Source of the DNA: Gautieria morchelliformis
Taxonomy: Eukaryota; Basidiomycota; Agaricomycetes; Gomphales; Gomphaceae
Length of the DNA stretch: 64,000 nt
Reading direction: 5' to 3'
NCBI GenBank assembly: GCA_015179125.1
Contig: WHVA01000147.1
Coordinates: 1-64,000, forward strand
The first letter of the stretch is position 1, and each line of letters starts with the position of its first letter. A program made the translations under genes and the position numbers. The notes beneath the pieces were generated by a model. It made no database searches, was not told the origin of the DNA, and worked only from the letters and a program-made list of their open reading frames with translations. Shown here piece by piece: positions 46,557 through 57,856 of this stretch.

Positions 46557-46630
46557 AGCCAGGAGGACGAGTCGCGGACGACTCGTCCTCGAACTCACCC
46601 TACAGCCATAGGGAGAGGCGCTCTCACCTA

Positions 46631-47369
46631 ATGGTGAAAGCGATGGGACAGAGGAAAGTGGGCCCGCGCGCCGCGGGACCTAATAGACACCAACAGCGCC
46701 TAATGGCTTCTAAGCCAACCACCACCATCATCCTCACAGATGATGACCTTCTCGCCTCCACGAGGAATGGATGGAACGAATCACTGACTTAGTCAGTGGA
46801 ATTCCATTAGAACTCCCGCCACTACGGGAGATCAACCATGAGATCAACCTCATCGATCCCAACAAGCACATGTGGTATCGACTACCAAATGCCCCGAACA
46901 TTTCCGGGAGGAACTGTCGGCTAAGATAGAACGATACACCACTGCAAAGTGGTGGATTCCGGCAGTTGCACAGCAGGCAGTGCCCATGCTGTGTGTGCCG
47001 AAGAAGAATGGTACATTGAGAACCGTCTTCGATCTGCGCCAGCAGAACAAAAACACGGTGAAGGACGTCACGCCCTTCCCGGATCAAGATATCATTCGCA
47101 GCGACATGGCTCGCTGTCGATATCGAACAAAACTCGATATGTCAGAAGCATACGAGCAGATCCAGATCCATCCGGATCACGTAGCAAAGACTGCCTTTGC
47201 CACGATCCTTGGCACCTTCAGGAGCCAGGTGATACAGATGGGGGACTGCAACACCCCATCAACATTCCAACGGCTGATGACAGCCATTTTCTGCGACTGC
47301 ATAGGTCGCTTCGTCCATGTATACATGGACGACATCTTCATATTCTCGCCTCTCAAGACAAGAGCATGA
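46631..47369 (+). pseudogene. Reverse transcriptase of copy D
   Basis: MVKAMGQRK start at 46631. Single-base deletions near 46751 and 46888 break the frame; from 46872 it is open through VPKKNGTL, LDMSEAYEQI and YMDD. The extra base after IFIFS (shared with C) shifts the frame at ~47350. Confidence 0.88.
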
Positions 47370-48300
47370 AGAGCACCTCTACATCGTCTTTGACAGACTG
47401 AGGAAGAATCACCTTTTTCTGAGCAAGAAAAAGGTGGACCTCTATTCCATCCGAATGGAGTGTCTCGGCCATATTATCTATGGCCGAGGGGTACATGCCG
47501 ACGAGGACAAGATGCAACGCATCCGCGAGTGGCGCAGGCCATGGACGTTCAACGATGTCCAGCGTTTCCTCGGGCTAGTACAGTATTTGGCACACTACAT
47601 GCCAGATGTTAGCGCATATACCACCCCACTATCGGGCTGTGCGCGTAATAACCGTCCATTCGAATGGACGCCACTACTAGACAAATGCTGGCAAAGCATT
47701 AAGCGGCCTGAGGCGTTGGCCTGTAAGGCCCCGATCCTGCGTCCAGTAGACGCAAGGTGCCCAGAGCCGATCTGGGTGATCACCGACGGATCAAAAGCCA
47801 GCGTCGGTGCGGTCTACGGCCAAGGTCCTGAGTGGAAAACCTGTCGACCTGCCGGCTTCTTGTCAAAGAAGTTCAGCGTTGCGCAGCAACAGTACCGGAC
47901 TCATGAGCACGAGACGATCGTGGTGCTCGAGGCTCTCATGAAATGGGAGGACAAACTGCTGGGGCGAAGGTTCACCGTCATCACAGACCACAAAGGGCTC
48001 GAGTACTTCGAGACCCAGAAGAGCCTATCTGACCGCCAGGTCAGATGGTGGGAGTTTCTCTCCTGGTTCAATTTCAACACCGTTCACGTCGACGGTGTAG
48101 AGAACAAGGTAGCGGACTGCCTGTCACGCTACTACGAGAGCGACACGAGTGATGACAATCACCCGGACCACATCTTCGTGAACGCAGATGCGCGTTTAGA
48201 CCCGGACGGTGAATTATTGCCCACCGACCGGTATATGAGCTGCGAACAGCGGCGACAAGACGCTCTAAACGCCTCGCTGAGAAGACAGAGGCGAGAGTAA
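47370..48300 (+). pseudogene. RT connection and RNase H of copy D
   Basis: QEHEEHLYI through the region missing from A and B: GRGVHADEDKMQ, RFLGLVQYLAHYM, then RNase H with ITDGSKASVGAV (first Asp), HEHETIVVLEAL (Glu), TDHKGLEYF (Asp), VHVDGVENKVADCLSRY. Ends in the deletion-rich patch. Confidence 0.88.
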
Positions 48301-49910
48301 CGGAATCCGCACGTTAAACAGGGCTCACCAGAGCCCGGAAGTCGCCGCGACGACAACGACAATGACATCAGAGCCATCGCCGCAGGAAATGACGGCTGCC
48401 CCTGCGCCGGGTCGTCGAGCAGGCGTAGACCTGTCTAAGGTCCTACGAGATGCGTACCACAGGGACACCATGTTCACAAAGATCATGGCGCACCGGACAC
48501 GCACCCGAGATTCGGGATCTGGGACGGGCTGATCTGGACTAAGAACCAGCTCAAAAGAGACGTCATTGCCATCCCCCGCTCTGTTCTTCAAGGGGAAGGA
48601 AGCTGATCGAAATCATCATCGATCGGGCACATCAGATAGTCGGCCACTACGGCCATCTGAAGACTTCGAACTACATTCAAGATCATATTGGTGGCCGGGC
48701 ATGAGCCCAGACATAGAAGCATTCTGCACATCGTGCGCAAGGTGTCAGATGACGAAAACCGGACCACAACAGCCCAAAGGCCTACTACACAGCCTACCCA
48801 TTCCGGATAGGCCGTGGCAGTCGATTGGCATTGACTTCATGGGGCCCCTGCCCAAATCCAACGACTGTGACTACCTGATGGTAGTCATCGACCGACTAAC
48901 GTCGCTCGTACACCTCGTACCAACCACGACGAGCGTGTCAGCCAAGGGAGTAGCCTGGCTGTTTCTGAAGGAGGTCATTCGACTCCACGGAGTTCCCGAA
49001 TCCATCGTCTCGGACAGAGACTGAAGTTCACGTCGATCTTCTGGGGTGAACTACAGCGACTCATGGGGACTAAGCTCCTCATGTCAACTGCCTTCCACCC
49101 CCAAACGGATGGAGCCACCGAGCAGGCAAACCGCTCGATTGGCCAGATATTGCGCGTGGTCGTCAGAGACGATCAGAAGGATTGGGCATTGAAATGCCCA
49201 ATGGTTGAGGTTGCCCTCAACAGCAACGTCAGCGCGACCACAGGGTTCGCACCTTTCGAGCTGAACCACGGCTATATGCCGCAGATAGACCTCCCCATAG
49301 CTGTGGACACCCCGTTCAAGGGGTAGCCCGGTTCCCACATCAGGCAAAATGGAACCTGATGGCGGCACACGATGCAATCATAGAGCATCGAGTGACGCAA
49401 ACGTTTCATGCAAATAAGAAACGTATGGTGAGCGACAGGGACACGGCCAACGACCGCATCTACCTTTCGACACAAAACCTAACTCTCCCGAAAGGAAGAG
49501 CCAGAAAACTAGTCCCGCGGTACATCAGACCGTACCGCGTCGTCGAGGCTCACAATGACACCTCGACGGTGACCCTTGATCTTCCCGACGAGCTGAAAAG
49601 CCGTCGCATTTCGCCGGTCTTCGATTCAAGCCTCGTACGGCGATACGAGGCTAACAACAACGAATTGTTCCCTCGTCATGAGGCCAAGTCATTTTATGAC
49701 TTCGGAGCGAATGACGACGAGGAGTGGCTCGTCAACGGGATTATCACACATCGATGGATAAACTCGACGGACCTGGAGTTCCAGGTCCGTTGGACCCTAG
49801 GCAACGTGACATGGGAACCCATGTCGTCCTCCAAGGACCTTGAAGCCCTAGATAGCTATCTAGAGCTTCAGGGGGTGAGCAAGCCACACAACCTCCCCAG
49901 ACGCCACTAG
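48301..49910 (+). pseudogene. Integrase and chromodomain of copy D
   Basis: The linker and zinc domain (48301-48690) carry many small deletions and are unreadable in one frame; FCTSCARCQ is still present. The core is in ORFs 48566-49024 (GIDFMGP ... VSDRD) and 49063-49326 (ATEQANR with catalytic Glu), split by a deleted base after VSDRD. ORF 49359-49910 has VVEAHND, SSLVRRYEANN and the chromodomain (LEFQVRWTLGNVTWEP) without a stop, ending at TAG 49910. Confidence 0.87.
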
Positions 49911-50029
49911 ACGCGTCTGTCACGTGCAGACCATGTGATGCGCCGGCCACGGCGCGGTTAAATTTTCACCTCGGATCTTTCCGAGGGCGCATCGCTTCTT
50001 GGAAGCCTACCACCATCATCCCCACGAAG

Positions 50030-51945
50030 ATGATGACCCCCAAAGAGGGGATGGACGTTGATCCGTCAACGTCCACAACACGAGCAACGGCCCCGAGACA
50101 GGGGGCCACAGATATTCTCCGTGCTCCAGTAGACCAGGAGCACGGGATGATCATGGGATGGGAGGACGCCCTCGCCATCGTCCACCCGGACGATGCACAA
50201 CGTGCGCGGACTACGCCGCGCACTTAAGGGCCGTGACAGGCACCCGCAAGGTCAAATTGCGGGACGAAGACATCGGCAACGCCGTCGATGCAGCCTGGGG
50301 ATGGCTCCCAAGGGGCATCGCGCGTGACGCGCGAGAAGAGCTCCTCCGGGACATCCACGACCTCAAAAAAGAGGTCAAGGAGTTGGAACACGCAGTCAAA
50401 GACCACGACGACGCGCTCTGCGCGCTCGAAACCGAGCGCGCCAAGATCAAGGAACTGGAGCAGCAGCTGAGCGCAGCCCAGCTCCAGGTTACCCTGGTCC
50501 ACGCTGCCTCAAAAAGGCCACGACATGACCCGGCCACGGACCCAGTGGCCAGGACATCATCACCTCGCGCAACGGCACCTTTGCCGGCGTGTGCAACATC
50601 GGGGCTAGCATCCCGATTGTCGGTGCCGACCCCAACAACGACAACGACGGAAGGGCATAACGCACCTTCCGACTCTGCGTACAGCGTCCCAGAAGGATGG
50701 GAGTCAGACTCGTCCGTCTGGAAGACGTACGACCTGGAAAGGGCACAGTGGCTGGCAGAGCAGCCAAAGAAAAAGCGCAAGAAATTGCGCGGCACCCCCA
50801 ACACCGTCAATGGGCTAGCCATTGCGAGGGAAAGCGCGATTAGCGCTTACCTAGCAGCGTCATTTTCGCACACTATCAGCAACCCCACCCTTCAACGGTG
50901 GATAGCACAGGTTGAGGCCCAGTATACGACACTGTTGGGCCTTCCCTACTGGCCATGGTAGGAGGCCCATCTTGGAGATCGGTGGATCTCCGAGTGTCAA
51001 TGGTACGACGTCTGCCCGCTCGACGACCCACGCTTCGTCGAACTCCTAGCGTGGGCAAAAGAAATGCCACAGCTTGCGCGTACGTGCGAGATGATCGGCG
51101 TATTTAAACGCATCGAGCACAAACAACACGCTCGCAATCCCAAAAGGGATTGTCTCCTGATAGCGGGCGGTACCCCGCACGATATCGCACCCATCCTAAA
51201 GGGTTGGATACACAACCCTGAAGGAATCCCATCAGCCATCCGTGACAACGCGGATGGCACCTTCAACCTAGACGACATGGACGTCTGGATGTGGTTGAAG
51301 GCCCTTGTGCCCCAGGTCAAAGGGGTCGCATCACCTCTCAGGGCGAGGCTACTCAACCTATTCGGCTCGACAGACCAATGTTCGAGCCTCGTCGATGCCA
51401 GGGAAGTGCTCACACCTCAGAGCATCACCCTGCGGCTCTCCATCACGGGCCCATTCCCCGTGGGGGGCCGAGCCAGCCCCAACATCCCCCTCGCCGAGAT
51501 CGCGAGATGGTTGGCCCGCTACGCGGGGGTCACTTGCGAGCGAGTGGCATGCATTGAACATTATGTTCAACGCAGCATCACCGGCACCGCATTCAGTGCT
51601 GCTGCCCGCGAGGGCCAACAAAAGGTCATCGAGACCAGCCATGTGAGGGCTGCGGTGCCGCGACCCCTCACTCACGCTCAGCTTGACCAAGAGCTGGCGC
51701 ACTTCCGGCCCCCTCCTCAGACTGAGGACCCGGCCGTTGAGGCCATGCTCCACGAGGACGCTGGCCTCATCATCCAAGCGGATACCGCCGCTAGTGGTGA
51801 GGCCGACCAGCCTCACCCAATCACCACCGATGACGCGGAGGTGCCCCCGGAGGAGTCACGCACTCCACCGGCCCCATACAACGAAGACGTCATCGTATCG
51901 ACCACTCTAGAGGACTCCATTATGGATGACCCCTATGAGTCGTAG
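50030..51945 (+). pseudogene. ORF3 of copy D
   Basis: Same protein as 14411-16390. Broken by a one-base deletion near 50193 and by a deletion/rearrangement near 50935-50995 that removes the Pro-rich linker before ISETG. The two main pieces are 50158-50961 (coiled coil, PKKKRKKLR) and 51064-51945 (globular part to the acidic end). At the site where copy A has its TGA (16112), D has CGA and reads through to the end. Confidence 0.75.
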
Positions 51946-51958
51946 TTGACCCCTATAG

Positions 51959-53022
51959 TTTTGGATTAAGGTGTCAATTAGTGCCTTTTAACAAATAGGA
52001 TCTATTGCTCAGTGATTGAAACCACTGCGTTCGTCCCTCTTCTATGTGCTGACTAAGCCTTTCGAGGCGCGTCCAGCACTGATGAATGAGGGTCACGTGA
52101 CCGTGTCAACAGAAGAACGGTGTCGATCCAAGGGATAGTCAAATCAAAAGTGTTCGCTTTTAAGGTAGTATAGAGTAAACAGTGATAGTAGACCCTCGAC
52201 GAAGATTTGGAATAATCTATCAAGATCTGAGCTCTGTAGCTATCAAACAAGACTACAGTAATTTCAGGAGGCAGAATAATCGATTCTGGATGATCTCATT
52301 CATACATGTGTACTAGCTATTTATACCATGTTGATAGTAACTACTAGTGTTCAAGATATTGGATGGATGGGTCGAAAAACTACTTGTAACTAAGGGGTGA
52401 CTAGTTTTATAGTCATAAAGTCATGGGGTGATGGGGATGGTATCAGGATTGTCTGGGCTTTGGAATAGAGATCTGTACCTAGTATACAAAGCCCCTGTCC
52501 ACATGATGTTAAGATAGTAATCAGTCAGACGTGTCATGGGGTTCAAATAGGAAAATGAATCTGAGTTTACCCTGCCCAGCATATATGCTGGGTTTGGAGA
52601 TGGGGCCGCTGTCTCTGTGCCCTTTCTGTGGGGCAGCTGATTGAGTCTGTATACTGCAGGTGACATTCTCAGGTCGCTCCACAGCATCCTATACTCCTGC
52701 GCAGTCTATTGTTCTCTGCGGCGTTTGGTGCCCGCACCCCTCGGTGCCTATGGCCTGGCGCCTGTCGATGTCATGGCCGATGCCATCACTCGATAGGCGC
52801 GCCGTCCCTGATCGACCGCACGTGGTCGACGCTCGAACTCCTGTATATTACCTGATCTATAGGTAATATAGCGTGTCGTAAAATTTGTGTGATCGTCGTC
52901 TTCGTCAATGTCTATTATAAATGTCATTTTTGTTTCTTTTTAATCTTTTTCTTTTCTTTTCTTTATTAGCTTCTTTTTGTATATAGATGATTAAAAATAG
53001 GATAGTTGCATTTATCACAACA
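51959..53022 (+). repeat. 1 kb TTTT...AACA repeat, subfamily N2, complete
   Basis: 1064 bp insertion between ORF3 and the polypurine tract of copy D. Starts TTTTGGATTAAGG, ends TTTATCACAACA, flanked by TATAG at 51954-51958 and 53023-53027. No ORF. Contains an 8-base palindrome tcacgtga and a pyrimidine-rich stretch near the right end. Confidence 0.85.
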
Positions 53023-53047
53023 TATAGTTGTCTATAGAGGGGGAGGG

Positions 53048-53261
53048 TGTAAATAACCTATGTATCTACATGTACAATAGTTATTACATAATCCCAGTGG
53101 GCCCCTTAGGGACCCACTGTATAGTTTATGCGTGGGAACCGGCCAGCAGTTCCCATCGCATCTTACTCTTACCTGTCACTACGTAGCATTCAGAATACCA
53201 CTCATTGGTCAAGTTCTGCAGTGCCCTTGTGATACAAGGTCCTAAGATCGACATCTTTACA
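53048..53261 (+). repeat. 3' LTR of copy D
   Basis: 214 bp, TGTAAATAACC...CTTTACA, preceded by the polypurine tract, followed by AGGAC inside an N2 repeat. Confidence 0.92.
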
Positions 53262-54270
53262 AGGACAGATTTAATTTCTATTCTCTATTGGACTCCATGA
53301 CATGACCAGCTGATTATTATCTTGACACTATGTGGACAGGGGCTTTGTATACTAGGTACAGGACTCTATTCCAAAGTTTAAACAACCCTGATACTATCCC
53401 CATCACTCCCATGATTTTATGACTATAATTAGTCACCCCTCTAGTTACAAGTAGTTTTTCGACCCATCTGCTCACTATCTCGAACACCAGTAGTTACCAC
53501 TAATATAGTATAAGTAGCCACTATGAATGTATGAACGAAATCATCCAGAATCAACTGTTTCACCCCCTGAAGTTGCTGTAGTCTTGTTTGATAGCTACAG
53601 AACTTAGATCTCGATAGTTTACTCCAATTCTTCGTTGAGAGTTCACTATTACTGCTTACTCTAGACTACCTCAAAAGCAATTTGACTTTGTTGTTCCTTA
53701 GATCAACACCACTTTCTTGTCGACACGGTCATGTGACTTCCATCCATCAGTGCCGGACGCACCTCGAGAGGCTTAGTCAGCACACAGGAGAGGGACGAAT
53801 ATAGCAGTTCCAACCGCTAAGCACACTGCAGGCATATAAAAGTTTTCTTGTCTGAAAAACTGTTGAAAAAACTGTAAAGATTTTCCAAATATTTTTACTG
53901 TTTTTTATATAAAAAAAACTATAATAAAATTTTGTGTTTTTATTAGAATTTGTTGAGCAAGAAAATTGTAAAAAAATTCAAAGTTTTTTTCAAGGTTTTT
54001 TATGGGTTTCTTTGTGTTTTCACCAAGAAACTTATAAAAAGACATAAAAAAACCCTGCAAAAACATTAAATTTTTTTACAATTTTCTTGCTCAACAAATT
54101 CTAAAAAAAACCAAAATTTTGTTAAAGTTTTTTTACAATAAAAACACTGAAAAAATTTGGAATATCTTTACAGTTTTTTGAACAGTTTTTCAGACCAGAA
54201 AAATTTTATATACCTCCAGTGGCAATAGAATTCGTTTGCTGAAGGCATCACTTAACATTTTAATCCAAAA
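53262..54270 (-). repeat. 1 kb repeat N2, minus strand, cut by LTR D and split by a MITE
   Basis: Reverse complement of the left ~600 bases of N2, starting TTTTGGATTAA at 54270. The MITE at 53824-54221 lies inside it; joining across gives continuous N2 sequence (attctattgc - ttagcggttgg). Its right part is missing at LTR D. Confidence 0.8.
53824..54221. mobile_element. Palindromic MITE 1, CACTG ends, duplication GCA
   Basis: 398 bp. Starts CACTGCAGGCATATAAAAG and ends CATATAAA-type sequence in reverse (...TATACCTCCAGTG). The two halves are close to reverse complements along the full length (e.g. TTTGTTGAGCAAGAAAATTG and its complement). Flanked by GCA on both sides. No coding capacity. Confidence 0.9.
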
Positions 54271-54412
54271 GGTTGAACCCTTCTAGAGCATGGAATACCT
54301 CCCTAACAAGTCGATCATGATCGCCGACACTTTTAAGCGATCCACAATTCCAAAACCAATTCAGCAGATTGAGGGTACTTGTATTCTTGAATGGACCGAA
54401 ATCTGGCTTTGT
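54271..54412. other. Unassigned sequence between N2 and MITE 2
   Basis: 142 bases without recognisable content; it continues across MITE 2 into 54816-54904. Confidence 0.4.
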
Positions 54413-54815
54413 CACTGGAGGCATATAAAGATTCTCTGGTCTGAAAAATTGTTCAAAAAACTGTAAAGATATTCCAAATTTTTTTTAGTGTGTTTCATGT
54501 AAAAAAAAACTTAAACAAAAATTTGTGTTTTTGTTAGAATTTGTTGAGCAAGAAAATTGTAAAAAAGTTTAAAGTTTTTTGCAGGGTTTTTTATGTCTTT
54601 TTATAAGTTTCTTTGTGAAAACACAAAGAAACCCATAAAAAATCCTGAAAAAAAAACTTGGAATTTTTTTACAATTTTCTTGCTCAACAAATTCTAATAA
54701 AAACACAAAATTTTATTATAGTTTTTTTTTATATAAAAAACACTGAAATATTTGAAAATCTTTACAGTTTTTTCAACAGTTTTTCAGACAAGAAAACTTT
54801 TATATGCCTGCAGTG
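54413..54815. mobile_element. Palindromic MITE 2, CACTG ends, duplication TGT
   Basis: 403 bp, CACTGGAGGCATATAAAG ... TATATGCCTGCAGTG, flanked by TGT (54410-54412, 54816-54818). The centre contains aaacacaaagaaac and its complement. Confidence 0.9.
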
Positions 54816-55750
54816 TGTGGAGTTCTCGGTCTGCGTGTCACCAACGGCTTCAAATTCAGTAAGGTCCATGACATCCAGGTTCTCATCTGGGATATTTTTG
54901 GGGATTTTATGATTAAATATCAGATTAATATGCCTTGATAAAAATTCCTATTACTTAGCAGCTGAACCGCTATATTCGTCCCGTCACTTTGTGCTGACTA
55001 AGCTTGGTGGGGCACGTCCGTCACTGATGGATGGTGGTCACGTGACTGTGTCGATGAAGAAATGGTCTTGATCTAGAGGACAGCTGTCTCAAAAGGCTTC
55101 GCTTTTGAGATAGTTTAGAGTAGACAATGATAATAGACTCTCAACGAAGAATTGGAGAAAACTATCAAGATTTAAGTTCTGTAGCTATCAAACAAGACTA
55201 CAGTGACTTCAGGGGGTGAAACAGTAAATTCTGGATGATCGGTTCGTACATTTGTGGTAGCTACTTATACTATAATAGTGATAACTACCAGTGTTCAGGA
55301 TAATGGGTGAATGGGTCGAAAAACTATGTGTAACTAAAGGGGTGACTACTTGTAGTCATAAAGCCATGGAAATGATGGGGATAATGACAGGGGTGTTAGG
55401 CTTTGGAATAGAGTCTCGTACCTACTATACAAAGCTCCTGTCTACATGATTTTAAGATAGTAATCAGCTGGTTGTGTCATGGAGCTCAATAGAAAATAGA
55501 AATTAAGTTTCTCTTGTGTAGCATAAATGCTACTCTTGGTGATGGGGCCGCTCTGCTGTCTCTGTGCCTCTTCTATGGGGCAGCTGATCGAGTATATGTG
55601 CTTGGAACGACATTCTGTCATCATTCCGCAATGTCCGATGCTCCTGCGCAGTCTATACTCCTCTGTGGCATTTGGTGCCGGCACCTCCTCGGTGCCTGGC
55701 CTGCCACCTGTCAATGTCATGGCCGATGCCATCTGTCAATAGACGTGGAG

Positions 55751-57022
55751 ATGGCTCCCACGGTCGAACCACCACCATCGCTGCCCGATGAACCTCCAGG
55801 ACACCTCGCTGCCGCTCCTCTAGCCACTATACTCGGGCAACTTAGTGACCTAATCTATGGGATTGCCCTTCCTAAAACCAAGGCCGCCAAATCGGCTACA
55901 ATCTCCCTTGATGCTCTACACAAAAGCCACAACTTGATCTCCTCAGCCCAATCAGCGCTCAAAGACCCTCGTCCTGACCTGCAGTTAGACAGCATCAATA
56001 AACATCTTCAAGCAATATCCGCCCATATAGGAATTCCAAACGCCATTCAATCCGGCAGCAAGTGCACTTATGCCTCAGTCCTCGCCTCGCCCACCTCATC
56101 TGCCCCGCCGCCTCCTCCCAACACCAAAACGCCCTTTCGCAATACACGATATGATCTTACACTTGCACAATCTAATCGCAATAGTCCTGTATTTGCCGAC
56201 CTTTCCGATGAGGACTTGGGAGAAGAGATTGCCAAAGCGGTTGAGGACGCCGAGTGCTGGTTTGACACAAGAATATACACACCGGATGCTGATGGCAACG
56301 AGGATGCAGAGAACCTCCCGCCGCAGATCCATGCAGTAGGCCGTCACCAGAGTGGTGACATATGGATTGCGACATGCAGCGAAGCTGAACAAGTCTACCT
56401 GGCTTCAACGGCACACCGCTGGCTCCCCAAGCTCTCAGACCAGCTCTCTATCGCCCAGAAAACTTTTCCAGTCATTGTTCATGGAGTCCCTTCCACCTTC
56501 AACCCTTCGCGTGATAGCCGTGATGTCATCTCTCTCATTAACCACAACAAGCACATTATCACCCACCTTTCGACACTCCAGCAGGCCGAATTCCTCTCCC
56601 GCCCACAGAATAATCAACAAACTAAAAAACATGCATCTATAGTGCTCTACTTCACGGATGCCCAGGTTGCCAACAGCTGCATCACCCACCACATTGCGTT
56701 CCGAGGTCATCTCCATCCAACAACTAAGTTTATTCGTCGCCCACCGCAATGTTACAACTGTCACCGCTTTGGACACTTTGCACGACTCTGCAAAAGGACA
56801 ACAGTATGGGGATACTGTGCAGGTAACCATGCAACACGCGAATGCCACTGCTCCAATGAGGAGAAGTGCGACAGCTCCAAACCATGCCAGCATGTCAAAC
56901 CCAAATGCGCAGTCTGTGCGGGCGCTCACGCAGCAACCAGCTGGGAATGCTCTATCCGCAAGACTGCCTTAGACTGCCATTCGCGCAAACTGGCCGATGC
57001 AGGCCCACTCTATGAAATCTAG
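55751..57022 (+). CDS. Intact Gag-like ORF1 with zinc knuckles
   Basis: 423 codons from ATG 55751; the open frame also extends upstream into N2, but the ATG lies just inside the inserted element. N-terminal ~130 residues Ala/Leu/Ser-rich and helical, a Pro/Ser linker (PPPPNTKTPF), a central basic-acidic part, and C-terminal knuckles: CYNCHRFGHFARLC (CX2CX4HX4C, residue ~334), a Cys/His-rich stretch (CHCSNEEKCDSSKPC), and CAVCAGAHAATSWEC. This is the layout of ORF1 in Tad/I-group elements, which packages element RNA. No stop or frameshift, in contrast to almost everything around it. Confidence 0.75.
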   Translation: MAPTVEPPPSLPDEPPGHLAAAPLATILGQLSDLIYGIALPKTKAAKSATISLDALHKSHNLISSAQSALKDPRPDLQLDSINKHLQAISAHIGIPNAIQSGSKCTYASVLASPTSSAPPPPPNTKTPFRNTRYDLTLAQSNRNSPVFADLSDEDLGEEIAKAVEDAECWFDTRIYTPDADGNEDAENLPPQIHAVGRHQSGDIWIATCSEAEQVYLASTAHRWLPKLSDQLSIAQKTFPVIVHGVPSTFNPSRDSRDVISLINHNKHIITHLSTLQQAEFLSRPQNNQQTKKHASIVLYFTDAQVANSCITHHIAFRGHLHPTTKFIRRPPQCYNCHRFGHFARLCKRTTVWGYCAGNHATRECHCSNEEKCDSSKPCQHVKPKCAVCAGAHAATSWECSIRKTALDCHSRKLADAGPLYEI

Positions 57023-57437
57023 GCAATGCTTAACCCCCATCCCACATCCCCTCGGCGGCTAGCCATAAATTGACAGACCCACACTGCTACACATTACCGC
57101 CATTCAACAATTCTCCCCCCGACGCATGATGCTCCCACAGAGCTTACCGACCTGTCTGCACTTCGCACCACCAACCCTGACCACCTTTCCTGGACTGGCC
57201 ATTTGCTGAGGCCGCGACCGTGATGCGCTGGCACCACGCCGGCTCATCACGGCTGTAGAATAGGGATCTCGTTTTCCCTATCCTCACACTCAAAACCAGT
57301 CGTATTCTCTTCTTCCCATATCATGCAGTCTAACTGCCACAGAATAACAATACATCAGGTAGATAGATTAAGTAGAATATCTTACACAGTAGTATAGTGC
57401 ACCATAAGCACTCAGCGCTTCGAGGACTCTAATTGAT

Positions 57438-57461
57438 TTCTCTCTCTCTCTCTCTCTCTCT
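57438..57461 (+). repeat. (TC)n microsatellite
   Basis: About 12 TC units forming the 3' end of the ORF1 element. Confidence 0.9.
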
Positions 57462-57528
57462 CAATAGACGTGCTGTCTCTGATCGGCCACACATGGTCGA
57501 TGCCTTCGTTCCTGTATCTTATCTGATA

Positions 57529-57856
57529 CAAAGAGCAGAGACAACATGTAATGAGATAGTACTGAGCAAATTCCGGGGGGAGCGGAAGTCGGGTAGACAT
57601 ACGTGGGAACTAACTAATTGGGAACAATGGGACTACAAGGGGGGTTCAGGGTAAGGTAAAACAATGGCAAAGAACAAGGGGTCGGAAAACATATCTGACA
57701 ACGAACTACAAGGTGGACCGGATGTATGATCTTGATGAACGATGAAGCGGGTCCGGAGGGTCCGAGTAATAGAGTCGAAAGAACAAGGGAGTAGAACAAG
57801 GGGCGGAATGTGTGCGGAACTGAAGGTCAGAAATCGGAAATGCACGGTCGTAACAG
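57529..57856 (-). repeat. Fragment of the TGTTACG...CGTAACA LTR-like element
   Basis: Matches ~5115-5500 (acaaagagc ... gggaactaactaattgggaac ... cacggtcgtaaca) with a few percent change. Confidence 0.7.

Larger units (their letters stand above)
44054..53261 (+). mobile_element. Ty3/gypsy chromovirus copy D, likely chimeric
   Basis: Both LTRs present (44054-44268 and 53048-53261), full order Gag to ORF3, and a 1.06 kb repeat inserted before the polypurine tract. Left flank GGTTC, right flank AGGAC: no target duplication. The first ~4.1 kb is substitution-free against copy C apart from the 47690 region; after an indel-rich patch (48.2-48.7 kb) it differs from C by a few percent. This fits a left half from the palindrome locus joined to the right half of another insertion. 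Confidence 0.92.
55748..57461 (+). mobile_element. ORF1-only non-LTR element with (TC)n tail
   Basis: Flanked by an 11 bp direct repeat CAATAGACGTG (55737-55747 and 57462-57472) and ending in a (TC) run, as expected for target-primed insertion. It contains one long ORF (55751-57022) and ~415 bases of non-coding sequence. No endonuclease or RT is present. Confidence 0.7.
54905..57528 (+). repeat. 1 kb repeat N2 carrying an inserted ORF1 element
   Basis: Left part 54905-55747 and right part 57462-57528 are N2 sequence (the right part gctgtctctgatcggccac matches the N2 copies). The 1.7 kb between them is the inserted element. The N2 right end is replaced by the LTR-like fragment at 57529. Confidence 0.7.

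Noticed and set aside
53824..54815. AT-rich palindromes as a replication origin or centromere-like sequence
   Set aside because: Defined CACTG ends and 3 bp duplications show they are MITEs.
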